A DNA stretch of 64,000 nt from Luteibacter mycovicinus (GTDB lineage Bacteria > Pseudomonadota > Gammaproteobacteria > Xanthomonadales > Rhodanobacteraceae), in assembly GCF_000745235.1 (NCBI RefSeq), contig NZ_JQNL01000001.1, positions 992,001 to 1,056,000 on the forward strand. Reading direction: 5' to 3'. Positions 1 to 10,051 of the stretch are shown piece after piece (position 1 is the first letter of the stretch; each line of letters starts with the position of its first letter). A program made the translations under genes and the position numbers. Below the pieces are notes generated by a model that did not search any database, was not told the origin of the DNA, and saw only the letters and a list, made by a program, of their open reading frames with translations.

Positions 1-3000
1 ATCATCGGTACGCCGCGATCGTTATTGCCGAGCGTCGGACGCACGGTCACCGGCAAACCATTAGGCGCCGCGTCGGTTTTCAGGGCGAGCATGACACCGC
101 CCTTCCACTTACTGGCATCCGGCTCGCCATTGATGGCGATTTTCCATAAATCGCCGCCGAAGTCATTCGTACCGGCATCGCGCACGCTTCCGAAATACAA
201 ACCTTCCGACTTGCCGTCAAGGTTGAAATCGGACGCGATGAGATCGCCCGCAAAGCTCTTCGCACCGTCCGCGCCTGCGTCCCAGGACTTGGCTGGCGTG
301 ATCGAATGACTGCTGCCAGCCAGGTCGGCCACGTTGTAGATATTGACGCGCAAGTTAGCCGAGGACGCGACCCGCTTTGCATCCGTCGGACCGGATCCGA
401 TGGCCAGATAGAACTGGTTGGGCGCGTCAGTCGATGCGTCGCGGATGATGGCGACTGCAGGCGTCGACAGCGCACGTGCCCCGGCGAAGCGAAGCTCGGC
501 CAGAACCTTGGGGGGATTTTCGGGATCGGTCACATCCATGACGACGTAAGCGGATTCGGATGTCACCGGCGCCGTGGTCTTCCCGTCGGTCGAGGTATCC
601 ACGGAGATCGTGCCGCCACCGAGACGGAAGGGCACCACGAGGAACGTGCCCCAGCCGCCGACGTGAACCGAATCGCCCGTTCCGGTCGGGAACACCTTGG
701 CGTCGAACGCGACCGGCGTGCCATCCACGTAGTACGTGTGACGATACGACGGATCGGTCAGCCAGCGAAGATGCGGCAGCAAATTGCCCGGAACGTACGC
801 CCACACCTCACCGCCCAGAGGATGCGCGGTGCGGGTCACGCCCGCGGGCTGCGGGCCGGTAGGGTCGCGATCGGTCGGCGTACACACCTTGGTGCTGGGC
901 TGGGTGGTGAATGCCCGGCAACTGGTGTTATAGAACCCCCCATTAAAGGCATGCAGCATGCCGTCGTTGGCACCCACATAGACCATCTGTCGCCGGTTGC
1001 GATACGCCGTGCGATACGTCGCGTACGTCGTGTCGTTGTATAGCAAATCGTAGGACTCGGCCGGTGCCGAAACCACGAGCGGTGTCGAGTTGATGATGTC
1101 GCCCAGACGGCCGACACGCCCCTTCAGTGCCGCGGTCGTACCGAAGTCCACCGTACGGTTGCGCAGCGCCTTGCTCTCGGTACCTCGAATCCAGCTGATG
1201 ATCGACTGCGCTTCCGTCACCTTGTCGGTATTGAGGAAGCGGTATGTGGTAGAGGTAAAACCGTCACTGCCCTTGGAATCCCACATGAACGGCTTGATTT
1301 CGCCATCGTCGACGATGCCGTTAGCGTTGGCATCGATCCAGGTAAAGATATAGCGCCCGTTTGCCGTGCTGAAAGGTGTGCCGTAGGCGCGCTGGGTGTC
1401 CGTGACCAGCGCCGGATCCCACAGGGCGCTCTCCGCGTTCCACAGGTAATTCAGATCCGACAGTTCCACCGTGGTCGTGGTACCCGGATCGAACTTGGTG
1501 TCGCTCTTGCTCGTGTAGCGAACGGCCTGGGTACGCTGCGTCGTCGCTTGGTAGGCGTACTGGATCACCGGATCCGTGTTGTAGTCATCCAGCTGACCGT
1601 TGTGATTGCCGTCCTCGCGCAGGAGGCCGAACTGGTCGGTCCACAAGCCGGTAAGCGAGCCCAGCCATGTGGCACGCTTGCCGTTCGTGTCGGTACGCTC
1701 CGCCTCATAGATCGCGGAATAAGTCACGCCTGTACCATTGGCACTCGAGGACACAGTCGCGGCAGCGGTGCCCGACGAGATCTTTGCAAGGATCTTGCGG
1801 AACAGGGCGTCCAGCGAGGACTCAAGTTTGCCCGGATCGCTCACCAGGAAGTAGTTATCCGGCGTACCGGCGCCCGTCGAATCCCACTTGCTGGTGTCTG
1901 TGGGATCCATGTTGTTGAATGGGGTGTCTGTGCCGTCCGCCTTGCTCGTGTCGACGCGAAAGCCACCCCACTTGGAGGCATACAGCAGCGGATCGCTCAG
2001 CGTGCCCGCACTGGTAGTACCGATGGCGTACTTGGCCATGGTGGCGGCGTTACTGACATCGCAGCTGGCGCACCCGCCCGAACCATTGATCACACCATTA
2101 CCGTTGAGTTTTGTCGTGCCGGTAGCGTCGTACACGTCGATCGTCGCCGGGTCGGTAAAGCCGAAGCTATAGATGCCCGAGTGAAAGTGAGGGCCGTCCT
2201 TGGTCGTACCCGAGATGATGTAACCGAAGCCCTGACCATTGCTCGTCGATGCGGCCACGGGCCGGGTAGTCACCCTGACCTCGTTGGCGGTCACTTCGTA
2301 AGAGATGATGCCCCACATGTCCTGGTCGTAGTCACCACCGGCGAAACTGTCCTCCCAGTTGGCGTAAAGCGTACCCGTGTTCTTGGTGGCCGACGTGGTC
2401 TGGCTGAGCACCTTGAAATCGACCAGTGCGCCACCGCCGATCACCGTGTTGGTTACCCCGCCGGTCTTGATGCCATACGACAGACGATAGGCCGGAATGA
2501 TTGTTACGGTCTTGCCATTGCTGTTTGGCACCGCGATGCGGATCTGCGGAGTGTTGGTCGCAAGCTGCACGCCGAACGTGTTGACTCTCAACGAAGTCTT
2601 GTCGGTCGACGCGACGATCGGATTGTTACTGGAATCGTTGCCGAGGTTACGGATCGGCATCACATGCGCGCCGTAAGCCGCACCGGCGATCAGGTAGCCA
2701 CCCTTGAGCGCGGGGACCTCGGGGCAGATACCGTAAGCGGCGGACAGGCTCGAAATGGTCTTCGCCGAGCAGAGATCCGCCCCGGTCGTCGAGCCACTGA
2801 CATTGCCGACAAAAAAGCTCTTCCCGGTGATGCCTTCCGAGGTGCCGAGGTCATCCGTCCACTTGGACACCGTCTTTCCGGTAGCAAGGTCATTGAAACC
2901 GGCAGTATCGTCGGTGTCGTAGCTCAGCGAGCTTGCATTGAAGTTGATGACGTTGAGGGCCGCGCAGAAGTTGGCTTCGCTGATCGGGTCCTGCCAGGTC

Positions 3001-4808
3001 GCGACGACGGAAAGGCCCAGGCTCTTGTCTTCCGCTCCGCTGGAAAAGGCCGAGTTAGGCTGCTTTCCGGCCAGGTAGCGAAGCGTCTCGACATAGCTCT
3101 CGGCCATGGGGTTACCCCAGGACGAACAGTTGCCCTCGGCGACGATGGCCTTGCTGGTGTCTGCCGTCTTGCCAATGCCGATCTGCTGATAGCCACAACC
3201 GTTATTGGAACCGCCGTAGTTGGCGTTACCGTCGTTGTAGTTGTATCCGTAGATGCGGAGGGCATTGATGTTCGAGATGATGCCCTTGTTCGTCGCGCCC
3301 GTCAGAAAGATGCCGGTGTTCGGATCGATTTCGTTGCTGATGAAGTCGCCTTCGTTTACTCCGGGCCCGGGCAGGGCCGCCCGAAGCACACCGCCCGACG
3401 CATTGTGGTCGAATGTCGGTGTAACAAGGCCGAATTTGATGTTGCCGGTCTCGGCGTACTTCTGCAGAAGACCGACCGGCTTGTTTGACGTGGCCGAACC
3501 GTTGACGTACTGCTTGCAGTTCTCGGTAGCCATTTTGCCGGCAACACAAACCTGCACGCGCGCGATGAACTCGCCGCTGTTGGTAGTCGACGTGTTGGCC
3601 GGGTTCTCGGCGGAAGAGTTCAGACCCGAGTAGGCGTTGCGGTTTCCGTTGCTCCGAAACCCATCAACGAATCCATTCTGCGTATTGCTGTCTTCGCTGA
3701 GCCAGCGGCACTGGCGCTTCTCATTGGAACCCCATAGCGCATAGTCGCCGAACGCCATGCGGATCAGAGGATTCGCATTGGATGTCTGCGACAACTGATT
3801 GCCACTGGGCACGGGCGACGAGTTGCAGAACGAGATGCCCTGCTGGCTCATGTTGTACACCGTCCAGGTCGAGGCGTTGCGCAGGGTCGCGATCGTGGTG
3901 TCGCATTTGGCGCCCGTACAAGCCATGTTCGTCGTCACGCCCGCGCTGGTCGACGTCACCATGTTGCTTTCGATGTGTAACGTTATCTTGAAGCTGCCGT
4001 TCGAACCGGTGACCGACCGGACGGGAGCCAGGATGGTCTGATTGTCGCTCGTCACTACCTTGATCTGATCACCCACGGATGCAGTCAGTTTGCTACCCAC
4101 AGACAACTGAAGAGACCAGATGGAAACGTTGCCGTAGTTTCCGTCCGCAGCGGTGCTGCCGTTGCTGGACGTCAGACTCGACGGACTCATTGCACCCGTC
4201 GATGGCGCGGCGGTGGCGGGATCGTAGGGCGTGAGCTTGGCGATATCCGCGCCATTGTAATATTTGGCGTACGAGTGCGCATCCGCAGGAAGGAATGCGC
4301 GTTCCAGCACGGTATTGCTCGTCGTATCGGTAGAGCGCAGACCGCCATACAGGATCTTGCGGACCTCGTCCATGCGCGTCATGGACACCCAGTTGAGGAA
4401 GTTGCCCGACCACTGCTTGCTACAGTAATTGGTCGAATCCACCGCATTGCCCGGTGTGAAATACCCATTTCCCGCGTCGTACGTATAGCAGCGCTTCGGA
4501 TCGAAATAACCCGCATAAGTCAGGCTGTTCTTGTAGGTCGTGTCGAGCACCTGATCGCCGTCGAGGTCGGTGAAATCGTTGTACGCCTTGTAGAACAACT
4601 GATGGTCACGCGAGAGATTCAGCATGACCAGAGGCGCGGCACCGGCGATGCCCAGCGGCGGGTCGAGCGCGTAATTGGCGGCACGCTGCGTCGCCGCGTC
4701 GGAGATCGCATCGGCGCGCACGACCGGCACCGTGCCGAAACCGCTGGCTACCATGGCCACAAGGAATCCGATCAGCAGACCGCGACGGCCTGTGGGGGAA
4801 CGTTTCAT
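1..4808 (-). CDS. pilY1: Type IV pilus tip adhesin/assembly protein PilY1 (3' end outside window)
   Basis: About 1,600 residues are visible; the C-terminus is cut by the window edge. Residues 1-32 form a basic, hydrophobic signal peptide. The large N-terminal part carries the WSGNFLNWVSMTRMDEVR stretch typical of PilY1/PilC. The C-terminal beta-propeller (PilC) domain begins near residue 1230 (GRVGRLGDIINSTP). Three EF-hand-like calcium loops are visible: DLDGDQVLD near residue 80, DGNHNGQLDD near 1065 and DANANGIVDDGE near 1160. The family acts at the pilus tip in adhesion and controls retraction in a calcium-dependent way. It is the last visible gene of the minor-pilin operon and starts 20 bases after pilX. 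No ORF of comparable quality exists on the other strand. Confidence 0.95.
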   Translation of the reverse strand, partial: MKRSPTGRRGLLIGFLVAMVASGFGTVPVVRADAISDAATQRAANYALDPPLGIAGAAPLVMLNLSRDHQLFYKAYNDFTDLDGDQVLDTTYKNSLTYAGYFDPKRCYTYDAGNGYFTPGNAVDSTNYCSKQWSGNFLNWVSMTRMDEVRKILYGGLRSTDTTSNTVLERAFLPADAHSYAKYYNGADIAKLTPYDPATAAPSTGAMSPSSLTSSNGSTAADGNYGNVSIWSLQLSVGSKLTASVGDQIKVVTSDNQTILAPVRSVTGSNGSFKITLHIESNMVTSTSAGVTTNMACTGAKCDTTIATLRNASTWTVYNMSQQGISFCNSSPVPSGNQLSQTSNANPLIRMAFGDYALWGSNEKRQCRWLSEDSNTQNGFVDGFRSNGNRNAYSGLNSSAENPANTSTTNSGEFIARVQVCVAGKMATENCKQYVNGSATSNKPVGLLQKYAETGNIKFGLVTPTFDHNASGGVLRAALPGPGVNEGDFISNEIDPNTGIFLTGATNKGIISNINALRIYGYNYNDGNANYGGSNNGCGYQQIGIGKTADTSKAIVAEGNCSSWGNPMAESYVETLRYLAGKQPNSAFSSGAEDKSLGLSVVATWQDPISEANFCAALNVINFNASSLSYDTDDTAGFNDLATGKTVSKWTDDLGTSEGITGKSFFVGNVSGSTTGADLCSAKTISSLSAAYGICPEVPALKGGYLIAGAAYGAHVMPIRNLGNDSSNNPIVASTDKTSLRVNTFGVQLATNTPQIRIAVPNSNGKTVTIIPAYRLSYGIKTGGVTNTVIGGGALVDFKVLSQTTSATKNTGTLYANWEDSFAGGDYDQDMWGIISYEVTANEVRVTTRPVAASTSNGQGFGYIISGTTKDGPHFHSGIYSFGFTDPATIDVYDATGTTKLNGNGVINGSGGCASCDVSNAATMAKYAIGTTSAGTLSDPLLYASKWGGFRVDTSKADGTDTPFNNMDPTDTSKWDSTGAGTPDNYFLVSDPGKLESSLDALFRKILAKISSGTAAATVSSSANGTGVTYSAIYEAERTDTNGKRATWLGSLTGLWTDQFGLLREDGNHNGQLDDYNTDPVIQYAYQATTQRTQAVRYTSKSDTKFDPGTTTTVELSDLNYLWNAESALWDPALVTDTQRAYGTPFSTANGRYIFTWIDANANGIVDDGEIKPFMWDSKGSDGFTSTTYRFLNTDKVTEAQSIISWIRGTESKALRNRTVDFGTTAALKGRVGRLGDIINSTPLVVSAPAESYDLLYNDTTYATYRTAYRNRRQMVYVGANDGMLHAFNGGFYNTSCRAFTTQPSTKVCTPTDRDPTGPQPAGVTRTAHPLGGEVWAYVPGNLLPHLRWLTDPSYRHTYYVDGTPVAFDAKVFPTGTGDSVHVGGWGTFLVVPFRLGGGTISVDTSTDGKTTAPVTSESAYVVMDVTDPENPPKVLAELRFAGARALSTPAVAIIRDASTDAPNQFYLAIGSGPTDAKRVASSANLRVNIYNVADLAGSSHSITPAKSWDAGADGAKSFAGDLIASDFNLDGKSEGLYFGSVRDAGTNDFGGDLWKIAINGEPDASKWKGGVMLALKTDAAPNGLPVTVRPTLGNNDRGVPM

Positions 4809-4828
4809 CGTCGATATCCTCGGCGCCA

Positions 4829-5518
4829 TCAGTGGATCATCTGGTGGTATTGGGTATGCGTCGTCGCGGCACCGTCACCTGGTGCGGTCGCGACACTTCG
4901 AATTTCGAAGAACATTTCGGCACCGCCGTTGGCCGAGCCGACGCCCAGCCCGCGGTAGCCCGCGGCCTGCGCCCCGCCGGCGCCTTTGCTCAGAGTGGTG
5001 CCGTCCGGGACGATCGCCACCGATGCGCCGATGTTTCCGGCACAGGACTGCGTTCCGGTATCGCAGATGGCAACCACCATGTCGGGACGCCAGGTACTCG
5101 GGTCGTAGAGGGTTTCGGCTTTGGTGCTTCCGCATGCAGGCTGCAGTTGCCCGTAAAACAGCGATGGAGCATTGGTGGAGCAGTCTTTCTGCAGCGCCTT
5201 TTTCGCTTCGTCCAGAAGCGCCGATGGCACATCCGTCGTATAAGTGAACTCCGAGTCGGGCACATCACCCTTAAATGACACGGGCCAACCACGTGCATAA
5301 ACGTGCTCGTCGAACAACGCAACGGGAATGCTTCGCAGAGCCTCCGATGCCTCGAAGGCGGTCTCGTGGCGTGCCGTGTTGGTCACCATGCGCATTTCCG
5401 AAAGCGTGCCACGCATCGCGATGACAGCGACGATCGACAACACCAGCAGAAAGATCATGCCCACGAAGAGTGCGATGCCTCGCTGGCGCGCCTTGGGAAG
5501 GAATGGCATCGGGATCAT
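4829..5518 (-). CDS. pilX: Type IV pilus minor pilin PilX
   Basis: The 229-residue protein has a short basic leader (MIPMPFLPKARQRG) followed by a hydrophobic helix IALFVGMIFLLVLSIVAVIA, as in PilX pseudopilins. As in PilX homologues, position 1 of the mature pilin is not Phe and the usual Glu5 is missing. PilX joins PilV, PilW and PilY1 in the pilus-priming tip complex. The start ATG overlaps the pilW stop by four bases (ATGA), so the two are probably translationally coupled. Four cysteines in the C-terminal half could form disulfides. Confidence 0.92.
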   Translation of the reverse strand: MIPMPFLPKARQRGIALFVGMIFLLVLSIVAVIAMRGTLSEMRMVTNTARHETAFEASEALRSIPVALFDEHVYARGWPVSFKGDVPDSEFTYTTDVPSALLDEAKKALQKDCSTNAPSLFYGQLQPACGSTKAETLYDPSTWRPDMVVAICDTGTQSCAGNIGASVAIVPDGTTLSKGAGGAQAAGYRGLGVGSANGGAEMFFEIRSVATAPGDGAATTHTQYHQMIH

Positions 5519-6648
5519 CCTCGTACTCTGTTACGGAGCAGCACGACCTGGGTATTCAGGCTGCGAAAGTACTGCTGCGGTTTGTCGCCATATGCACTGT
5601 CGGGCGCATTGCTGCAGAGGTTGGTCTCGGTGGTCGTCGGATGGCCGATCGAACCGTCGTTCTTGATTTCGTAGGCGCAGTGCGCGTTCAGGGTGAACGT
5701 ACCCGCGTGCGGCAGGCGAACGTCGCGGGCGCTGGCGCGAGCAACGAAGGTCGCACGCACCTGTGTGACGGCGGGCCACACGGCATCCGACGCCTTCACC
5801 CATCTGCCGGGCTTGGTGGTAGGCGCACCGCCGACAGGCGACGCATACTCGAAGCTCAGCTGCTCAATGCCGTCCACGACGACTTCGGAAACAACGCCGC
5901 CCGCGGCATTCAGACGCAACCGGACCAGCGACGGTGACCGCGCTTGACGATCGCCGTCATCGTCCGTGCCACACACACCGTCGCTACCGGGGTCCGCGCA
6001 GGGGCGCAGGTAATACATCTCAAGCTGATACGGATAGACGTAGCGACCGGTCGGCTTAGGCAGGGTCGACGCCGGTACAGCATCGTCACGGCGTAGCAGC
6101 GCGGCCTGCTGGCCCACGCCCGACACGATGAAAATGCTGGTCTGGTTCGGGACGATGTTTGGATCGGTCGAATCGAACGACGGCGTATCAGCCCCCTTGG
6201 CGGGGTCGTAACCGTGCGTGTCCGCATAACGGACCACAACCACGTCCGATCCCTTGACATAGTTGGCGTCGTCGACGCAGCCTGCGATCGGGAATTTGTT
6301 GCCGCCGTCATAACCATAGATGCCATTCTGGTGGCTGGCATCTCCGACATTCAGCACCCACGCGGCATCGCATCCGGTTCCGCCGATGCCAGTCGTGTTG
6401 GTCGTCGGTGAAATGGCACCCGGTTTGACGCCACCCCAGAAATCAGCCATTCGCAGGGACCAGGCGAGACGTGCCGCGGCGAAGCGGACGTTCTCCTGAT
6501 TGAAGTTATTGCCCTGTTGCATGCTGTAGGCCTGGCGCGCACCCATCGTCACACTGATGATGCCGCCGACGATAAGCAGCCCCAGAACCAGGGAGATCAT
6601 CATCTCGACCAAGGAAAAACCTTTCGAACGATAGGAATCGCTGCGCAT
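5515..6648 (-). CDS. pilW: Type IV pilus minor pilin PilW
   Basis: 377 residues. I chose the ATG at 6648 because it gives a class III prepilin leader MRSDSYRSKG followed by FSLVEMMISLVLGLLIVGG, with Phe+1 and Glu5 in place. A longer reading to 6729 would overlap pilV and bury the leader. The rest is a PilW-like globular domain. It lies 11 bases after pilV and overlaps pilX by four bases. PilW belongs to the minor-pilin complex that primes assembly with PilY1. Confidence 0.93.
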   Translation of the reverse strand: MRSDSYRSKGFSLVEMMISLVLGLLIVGGIISVTMGARQAYSMQQGNNFNQENVRFAAARLAWSLRMADFWGGVKPGAISPTTNTTGIGGTGCDAAWVLNVGDASHQNGIYGYDGGNKFPIAGCVDDANYVKGSDVVVVRYADTHGYDPAKGADTPSFDSTDPNIVPNQTSIFIVSGVGQQAALLRRDDAVPASTLPKPTGRYVYPYQLEMYYLRPCADPGSDGVCGTDDDGDRQARSPSLVRLRLNAAGGVVSEVVVDGIEQLSFEYASPVGGAPTTKPGRWVKASDAVWPAVTQVRATFVARASARDVRLPHAGTFTLNAHCAYEIKNDGSIGHPTTTETNLCSNAPDSAYGDKPQQYFRSLNTQVVLLRNRVRG

Positions 6649-6659
6649 CGGTCGGCCTG

Positions 6660-7169
6660 TCACTGGAGGTAGCTGAACGTGTAGGACTGGTTCGGATCGC
6701 CTGCGGTGTCGTCCCGAACGCCTGTCCATGACACCGTGACAATCAGCGTTCCAAGGGTGTTGTCGGCGGTCACGGTGGCCAGCGGTTTGTTATCGGCCGG
6801 CGCGGGCAGCGCATTGCCCAAAGCGACGCGCCAGCACGCAAGGTCGCGTTGGGCGACATTGGCTGGAGTGTCCAGTGTGGTGGAGGCGCAGTCGGCCGCC
6901 GTGTAAGCGGTTTTGCCGTCGTACAAATAGGCGCTGTTAGCCACCCCACCCGCCGGATGAGCCCCGCCGGGATTGGCCCGCATCGCGTCCGCCAGGCTAC
7001 GCGCCAGGATGATCGCGCTCGTGCGCGAGCCCGACTCCTTAGTGAACTGCGCTCCGCGCATCTGGAGCATGGCGATACCCAGCAACCCGATGCTGAACAC
7101 CAGGATCGCGACCATGACTTCGATAAGCGACACGCCTTCCACGGCGCGACGCGACGGCGACTTCCTCAC
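6660..7169 (-). CDS. pilV: Type IV pilus modification/minor pilin PilV
   Basis: 169 residues starting at GTG. The prepilin leader ends in Gly before VSLIEVMVAILVFSIGLLG, with Glu5 present. The following QMRGAQFTKES is typical of PilV. It is the first gene of the visible operon pilV-pilW-pilX-pilY1. The fimT/fimU gene that often precedes pilV is not found between 7170 and 7350, so it must lie elsewhere or be absent. Confidence 0.92.
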   Translation of the reverse strand: MRKSPSRRAVEGVSLIEVMVAILVFSIGLLGIAMLQMRGAQFTKESGSRTSAIILARSLADAMRANPGGAHPAGGVANSAYLYDGKTAYTAADCASTTLDTPANVAQRDLACWRVALGNALPAPADNKPLATVTADNTLGTLIVTVSWTGVRDDTAGDPNQSYTFSYLQ

Positions 7170-7268
7170 CCTGAACCCCCTGCTGGACCCTATCCGGCAC
7201 TTTGCAGACTAGTCGAGCCACTTCCGGCTGCAAGTTATCGCCGACACGCGGTCAGAAATTGCCGATAA

Positions 7269-7532
<264 letters not shown>

Positions 7533-7645
7533 GCCCGACCAGGGTTCACAACGGGGTACGCGCCGACACCGCGACGTAGCCTCGGGATAACAAAGCGGTC
7601 ACGGACCGGCGGCCACAATAGCGCTGGTCCACCTGGAGTGTTCCT

Positions 7646-7906
7646 GTGCTCGCGCAATACGTATTTACCGCCGCCAATGCCGTCTTTCGCATCGTCCGCC
7701 ATGGACACCGTTGGCGTGCCCTGCGCGATACGACGGAAATCGGTCGCTTCGACACGGCGGAGGCGGCCGCGCTCAGCCTGCGAGACGCCTGGCGGGACGC
7801 ACGCCTGCCCCGCCGCCTGACGGACTGGCGTTTCCTCCCGCCTGCCGCCCTGGGCCACCTCGCGCCCCCCAGCGCCGCCGTGCTGGCTCGCCTGGCCGCT
7901 GCCTGA
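7646..7906 (+). CDS. Hypothetical protein, 86 residues
   Basis: GTG start at 7646 with GGAG eight bases upstream. The sequence contains RWRALRDTTEIGRFDTAEAAALSLRDAWRDAR-type text (split here by eye) that looks like a compact alpha/beta protein with many Arg residues. No known family is recognised. Opposite-strand readings here lack ribosome binding sites and look like GC-rich shadows. It may be co-oriented with the small gene at 7350. Moderate confidence that it is translated. Confidence 0.45.
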   Translation: MLAQYVFTAANAVFRIVRHGHRWRALRDTTEIGRFDTAEAAALSLRDAWRDARLPRRLTDWRFLPPAALGHLAPPSAAVLARLAAA

Positions 7907-8066
7907 GTCATCCGGCGCGTCATTAGAGCCCACGGCGCCCGATGGTGCATATCGCACTGCCGTTTGGGCGCAAAAATGCATGGCCTCCGGCTATAGAACG
8001 GTAGACGCGCGGCCCGCCCAAGGACCCAAACGATTTGCCCGGCCTCATGCGCGACTGAGCGCCGGG

Positions 8067-8615
8067 TCAGGGTCGTCCTAACCACTCGCGCGCCAGCAGC
8101 GCGTAGATGACGTCATCGACCCACTCACCGCGGAAACGGTAGCTCTCCACGTGATGGGCCTCCTGGCGAAATCCCAGTGACTGCAGCAAGGCAATGCTGC
8201 TGACGTTACGGGGATCGACCGAGCCGATGACACGGCGGTAGCCCCACTCCCGGAAAGCACGATCGAGGGCGGCCGCCATGGCTTCGCGTGCGTAGCCCAT
8301 GCCCTGTTTCTCGGGCCGGAGCGATATACCGAACTCGATCGGATCATCCGTGCCCGCGGGAAAATGCACGCCGAGGTCGCCAAGAAGCTCCCGGGTGACA
8401 CGATCGCGGATGGCCAGCTGGCACCAGCTGCCGGGCTCACCGAACACCTGAGCCGCTTGCCTGCGGATGAAGTCCGCCGCCTCGGCTTCGTCCGCAGGCC
8501 GCCAGCCCTGGTAACGCGCGACGGCCTCGTCGCCCCGGTAGGCAAACAGTAGGGCGGCATCGCCGGATGTCAGGCCATCGACGTACAACCGCGCGGTTTC
8601 GAACCTGCCTTCCAT
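8067..8615 (-). CDS. GNAT family N-acetyltransferase (RimJ/RimL-like)
   Basis: 182 residues beginning with ETARLYVDGL, the usual opening of RimJ/RimL-type acetyltransferases. The acetyl-CoA loop is near residues 112-118 (EKQGMGYA, matching Q/RxxGxG/A), followed by DRAFREWGYRRV and NVSSIALLQSLGF, the conserved helix of the family. Family members acetylate N-terminal amines of ribosomal proteins or small molecules; the substrate cannot be told here. It lies downstream of and in line with the HxlR regulator at 8652. Confidence 0.85.
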   Translation of the reverse strand: MEGRFETARLYVDGLTSGDAALLFAYRGDEAVARYQGWRPADEAEAADFIRRQAAQVFGEPGSWCQLAIRDRVTRELLGDLGVHFPAGTDDPIEFGISLRPEKQGMGYAREAMAAALDRAFREWGYRRVIGSVDPRNVSSIALLQSLGFRQEAHHVESYRFRGEWVDDVIYALLAREWLGRP

Positions 8616-8651
8616 GACTCACTCCCTGTGTGGAAAGCGAAGCGTAGCCGA

Positions 8652-9077
8652 TCAGTCGTCCGATTCGCGCGCCTGAAAAGCGGCTCGAGAGGCGACGATC
8701 GCGTCGTGATGCTCTTCCGCCCATAACCAGACGCTGCAGAACGCGGCGCCCAGGCTCAGACCGATCGGCGTCAGCTCGTATTCGACGCGTGGCGGCACGA
8801 CGGGGTAGACAGTGCGAGTCACCAGGCCATCGGCCTCCATCTGGCGCAACGTCTTGGTCAGCATTTTCTGGCTGACGTCACCCATGAGGTCGGCCAGCCG
8901 GCCAAACCGCAGGCGACCACGGTCCGCCAGCACCTCGAGGCAGACCATGGTCCAGCGGTCGGCGACCCGCCCGATGATGTCCCTCACCAATGCATCGAGT
9001 TCGGGCTCGGTGCGCTCTTCACCCAACGCACGACAGGGCTCGTCGTAGCGTGGCTTCGATTTCGATGTCGCGGACAT
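8652..9077 (-). CDS. HxlR-family transcriptional regulator
   Basis: 141 residues. I prefer the ATG at 9077 because GAGGAA lies seven bases upstream; an ATG at 9092 is also in frame. The family pattern is clear: GRVADRWTMVCLEVLADR, then RFGRLADLMGDVSQKMLTKTL as the recognition helix, then LVTRTVYPVVPPRVEYELTP as the wing. HxlR proteins are homodimeric winged-helix regulators that often sense reactive electrophiles or oxidants. It is divergent from the SDR gene at 9191, its most likely target. Confidence 0.9.
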   Translation of the reverse strand: MSATSKSKPRYDEPCRALGEERTEPELDALVRDIIGRVADRWTMVCLEVLADRGRLRFGRLADLMGDVSQKMLTKTLRQMEADGLVTRTVYPVVPPRVEYELTPIGLSLGAAFCSVWLWAEEHHDAIVASRAAFQARESDD

Positions 9078-9094
9078 GGCGCCATTCCTCATGG

Positions 9095-9108
9095 TTACCG
9101 GATGGTAA
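9095..9108. promoter_or_regulatory. Short palindrome between HxlR regulator and SDR gene
   Basis: TTACC-GGAT-GGTAA is a perfect 5-bp inverted repeat just upstream of the regulator start. An AGTA...TACT pair lies beside it (about 9107-9131). HxlR-type regulators bind short dyads between divergent genes, so this is a candidate operator. It is short enough to be chance. Confidence 0.3.
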
Positions 9109-9190
9109 GTATGGAACTTTTGGGAGCCTACTTTCCATTGGTTCGTAACGAGTCTAGCCTGCCAACTTCCTTCCCACCAGCGAGAAACTC

Positions 9191-9955
9191 ATGGACATCA
9201 AGGGCAATACGATCCTCATCACCGGCGGCGGCTCGGGCATTGGCCGAGCGCTGGCGGAGGCGTTCCACGCGCATGGCAATCAGGTCATCATCGCCGGGCG
9301 GCGTCAGTCGGTACTCGACGAGACCACGGCGGCGAACCCGGGCATGGCATCCGCCCTGCTCGACATCGAGGACCCCGCGGCCATCGTGCGTTTCGCCGAA
9401 CAGGTGAAGCGCGAGCATCCGGCCCTCAATGTCGTCATCCACAACGCCGGCATCATGCGTCCCGAGGACACGAAGTCCGGTGTGACGGATACCGCCGAGT
9501 CGACGATCACCACCAACCTGCTCGGCCCCATCCGGCTCAACGCCGCGCTGATCGACCACCTGCTGGCGCAGCCGAAAGCGACCGTCGTCACCGTGTCGTC
9601 GGGCCTCGCGTTCATGCCCCTGTCGCTGACGCCGACGTACTGCGCCACGAAGGCCGCGATCCATTCGTATACGAATTCCTTGCGATATCAGCTGAAAGAC
9701 ACGAGCGTGAAGGTGCTGGAGATCGTGCCGCCTTATGTCCAGACCGAACTGATGGGCGAACACCAGAGGAACGACCCGCACGCGATGCCGTTGGACGAAT
9801 TCATCGCCGAAGTCATGACGCTGATCGAATCGCAGCCGGAGGCGCACGAGATCCTGGTCGAGCGGGTCAAGCCGTTGCGGTTCGCTGAAGCAAGCGGCAA
9901 GTTCGACGGCTTCTTCAAGCAGTTCAACGACGAGATGGTCAGGCAGCGGACGTAA
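9191..9955 (+). CDS. SDR-family oxidoreductase
   Basis: 254 residues, classical short-chain dehydrogenase. The NAD(P) motif TGGGSGIG is near residues 11-18, NAG in HNAGIM near residue 95, catalytic Ser in VSSGLAF, and Tyr150-x3-Lys154 (YCATK). The overall text resembles DltE/YdfG-like SDRs (SYTNSLRYQLKDTSVKVLEIVPP split by eye). It reduces or oxidises a small carbonyl or alcohol substrate that cannot be named. Divergent from the HxlR gene, suggesting control by it. Confidence 0.9.
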   Translation: MDIKGNTILITGGGSGIGRALAEAFHAHGNQVIIAGRRQSVLDETTAANPGMASALLDIEDPAAIVRFAEQVKREHPALNVVIHNAGIMRPEDTKSGVTDTAESTITTNLLGPIRLNAALIDHLLAQPKATVVTVSSGLAFMPLSLTPTYCATKAAIHSYTNSLRYQLKDTSVKVLEIVPPYVQTELMGEHQRNDPHAMPLDEFIAEVMTLIESQPEAHEILVERVKPLRFAEASGKFDGFFKQFNDEMVRQRT

Positions 9956-10051
9956 TCTTTACGACGTCGTTACCCGAAAAGCGCCCCGCTCGCGCAGCGT
10001 TTTTACGCACGACGCCCGGATACTGGCCTCCCCTCCATGGAGTCGCCACCG

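Noticed and set aside
1548..3488. 646-codon open frame on the plus strand
   Set aside because: Antisense of pilY1, no recognisable motifs.
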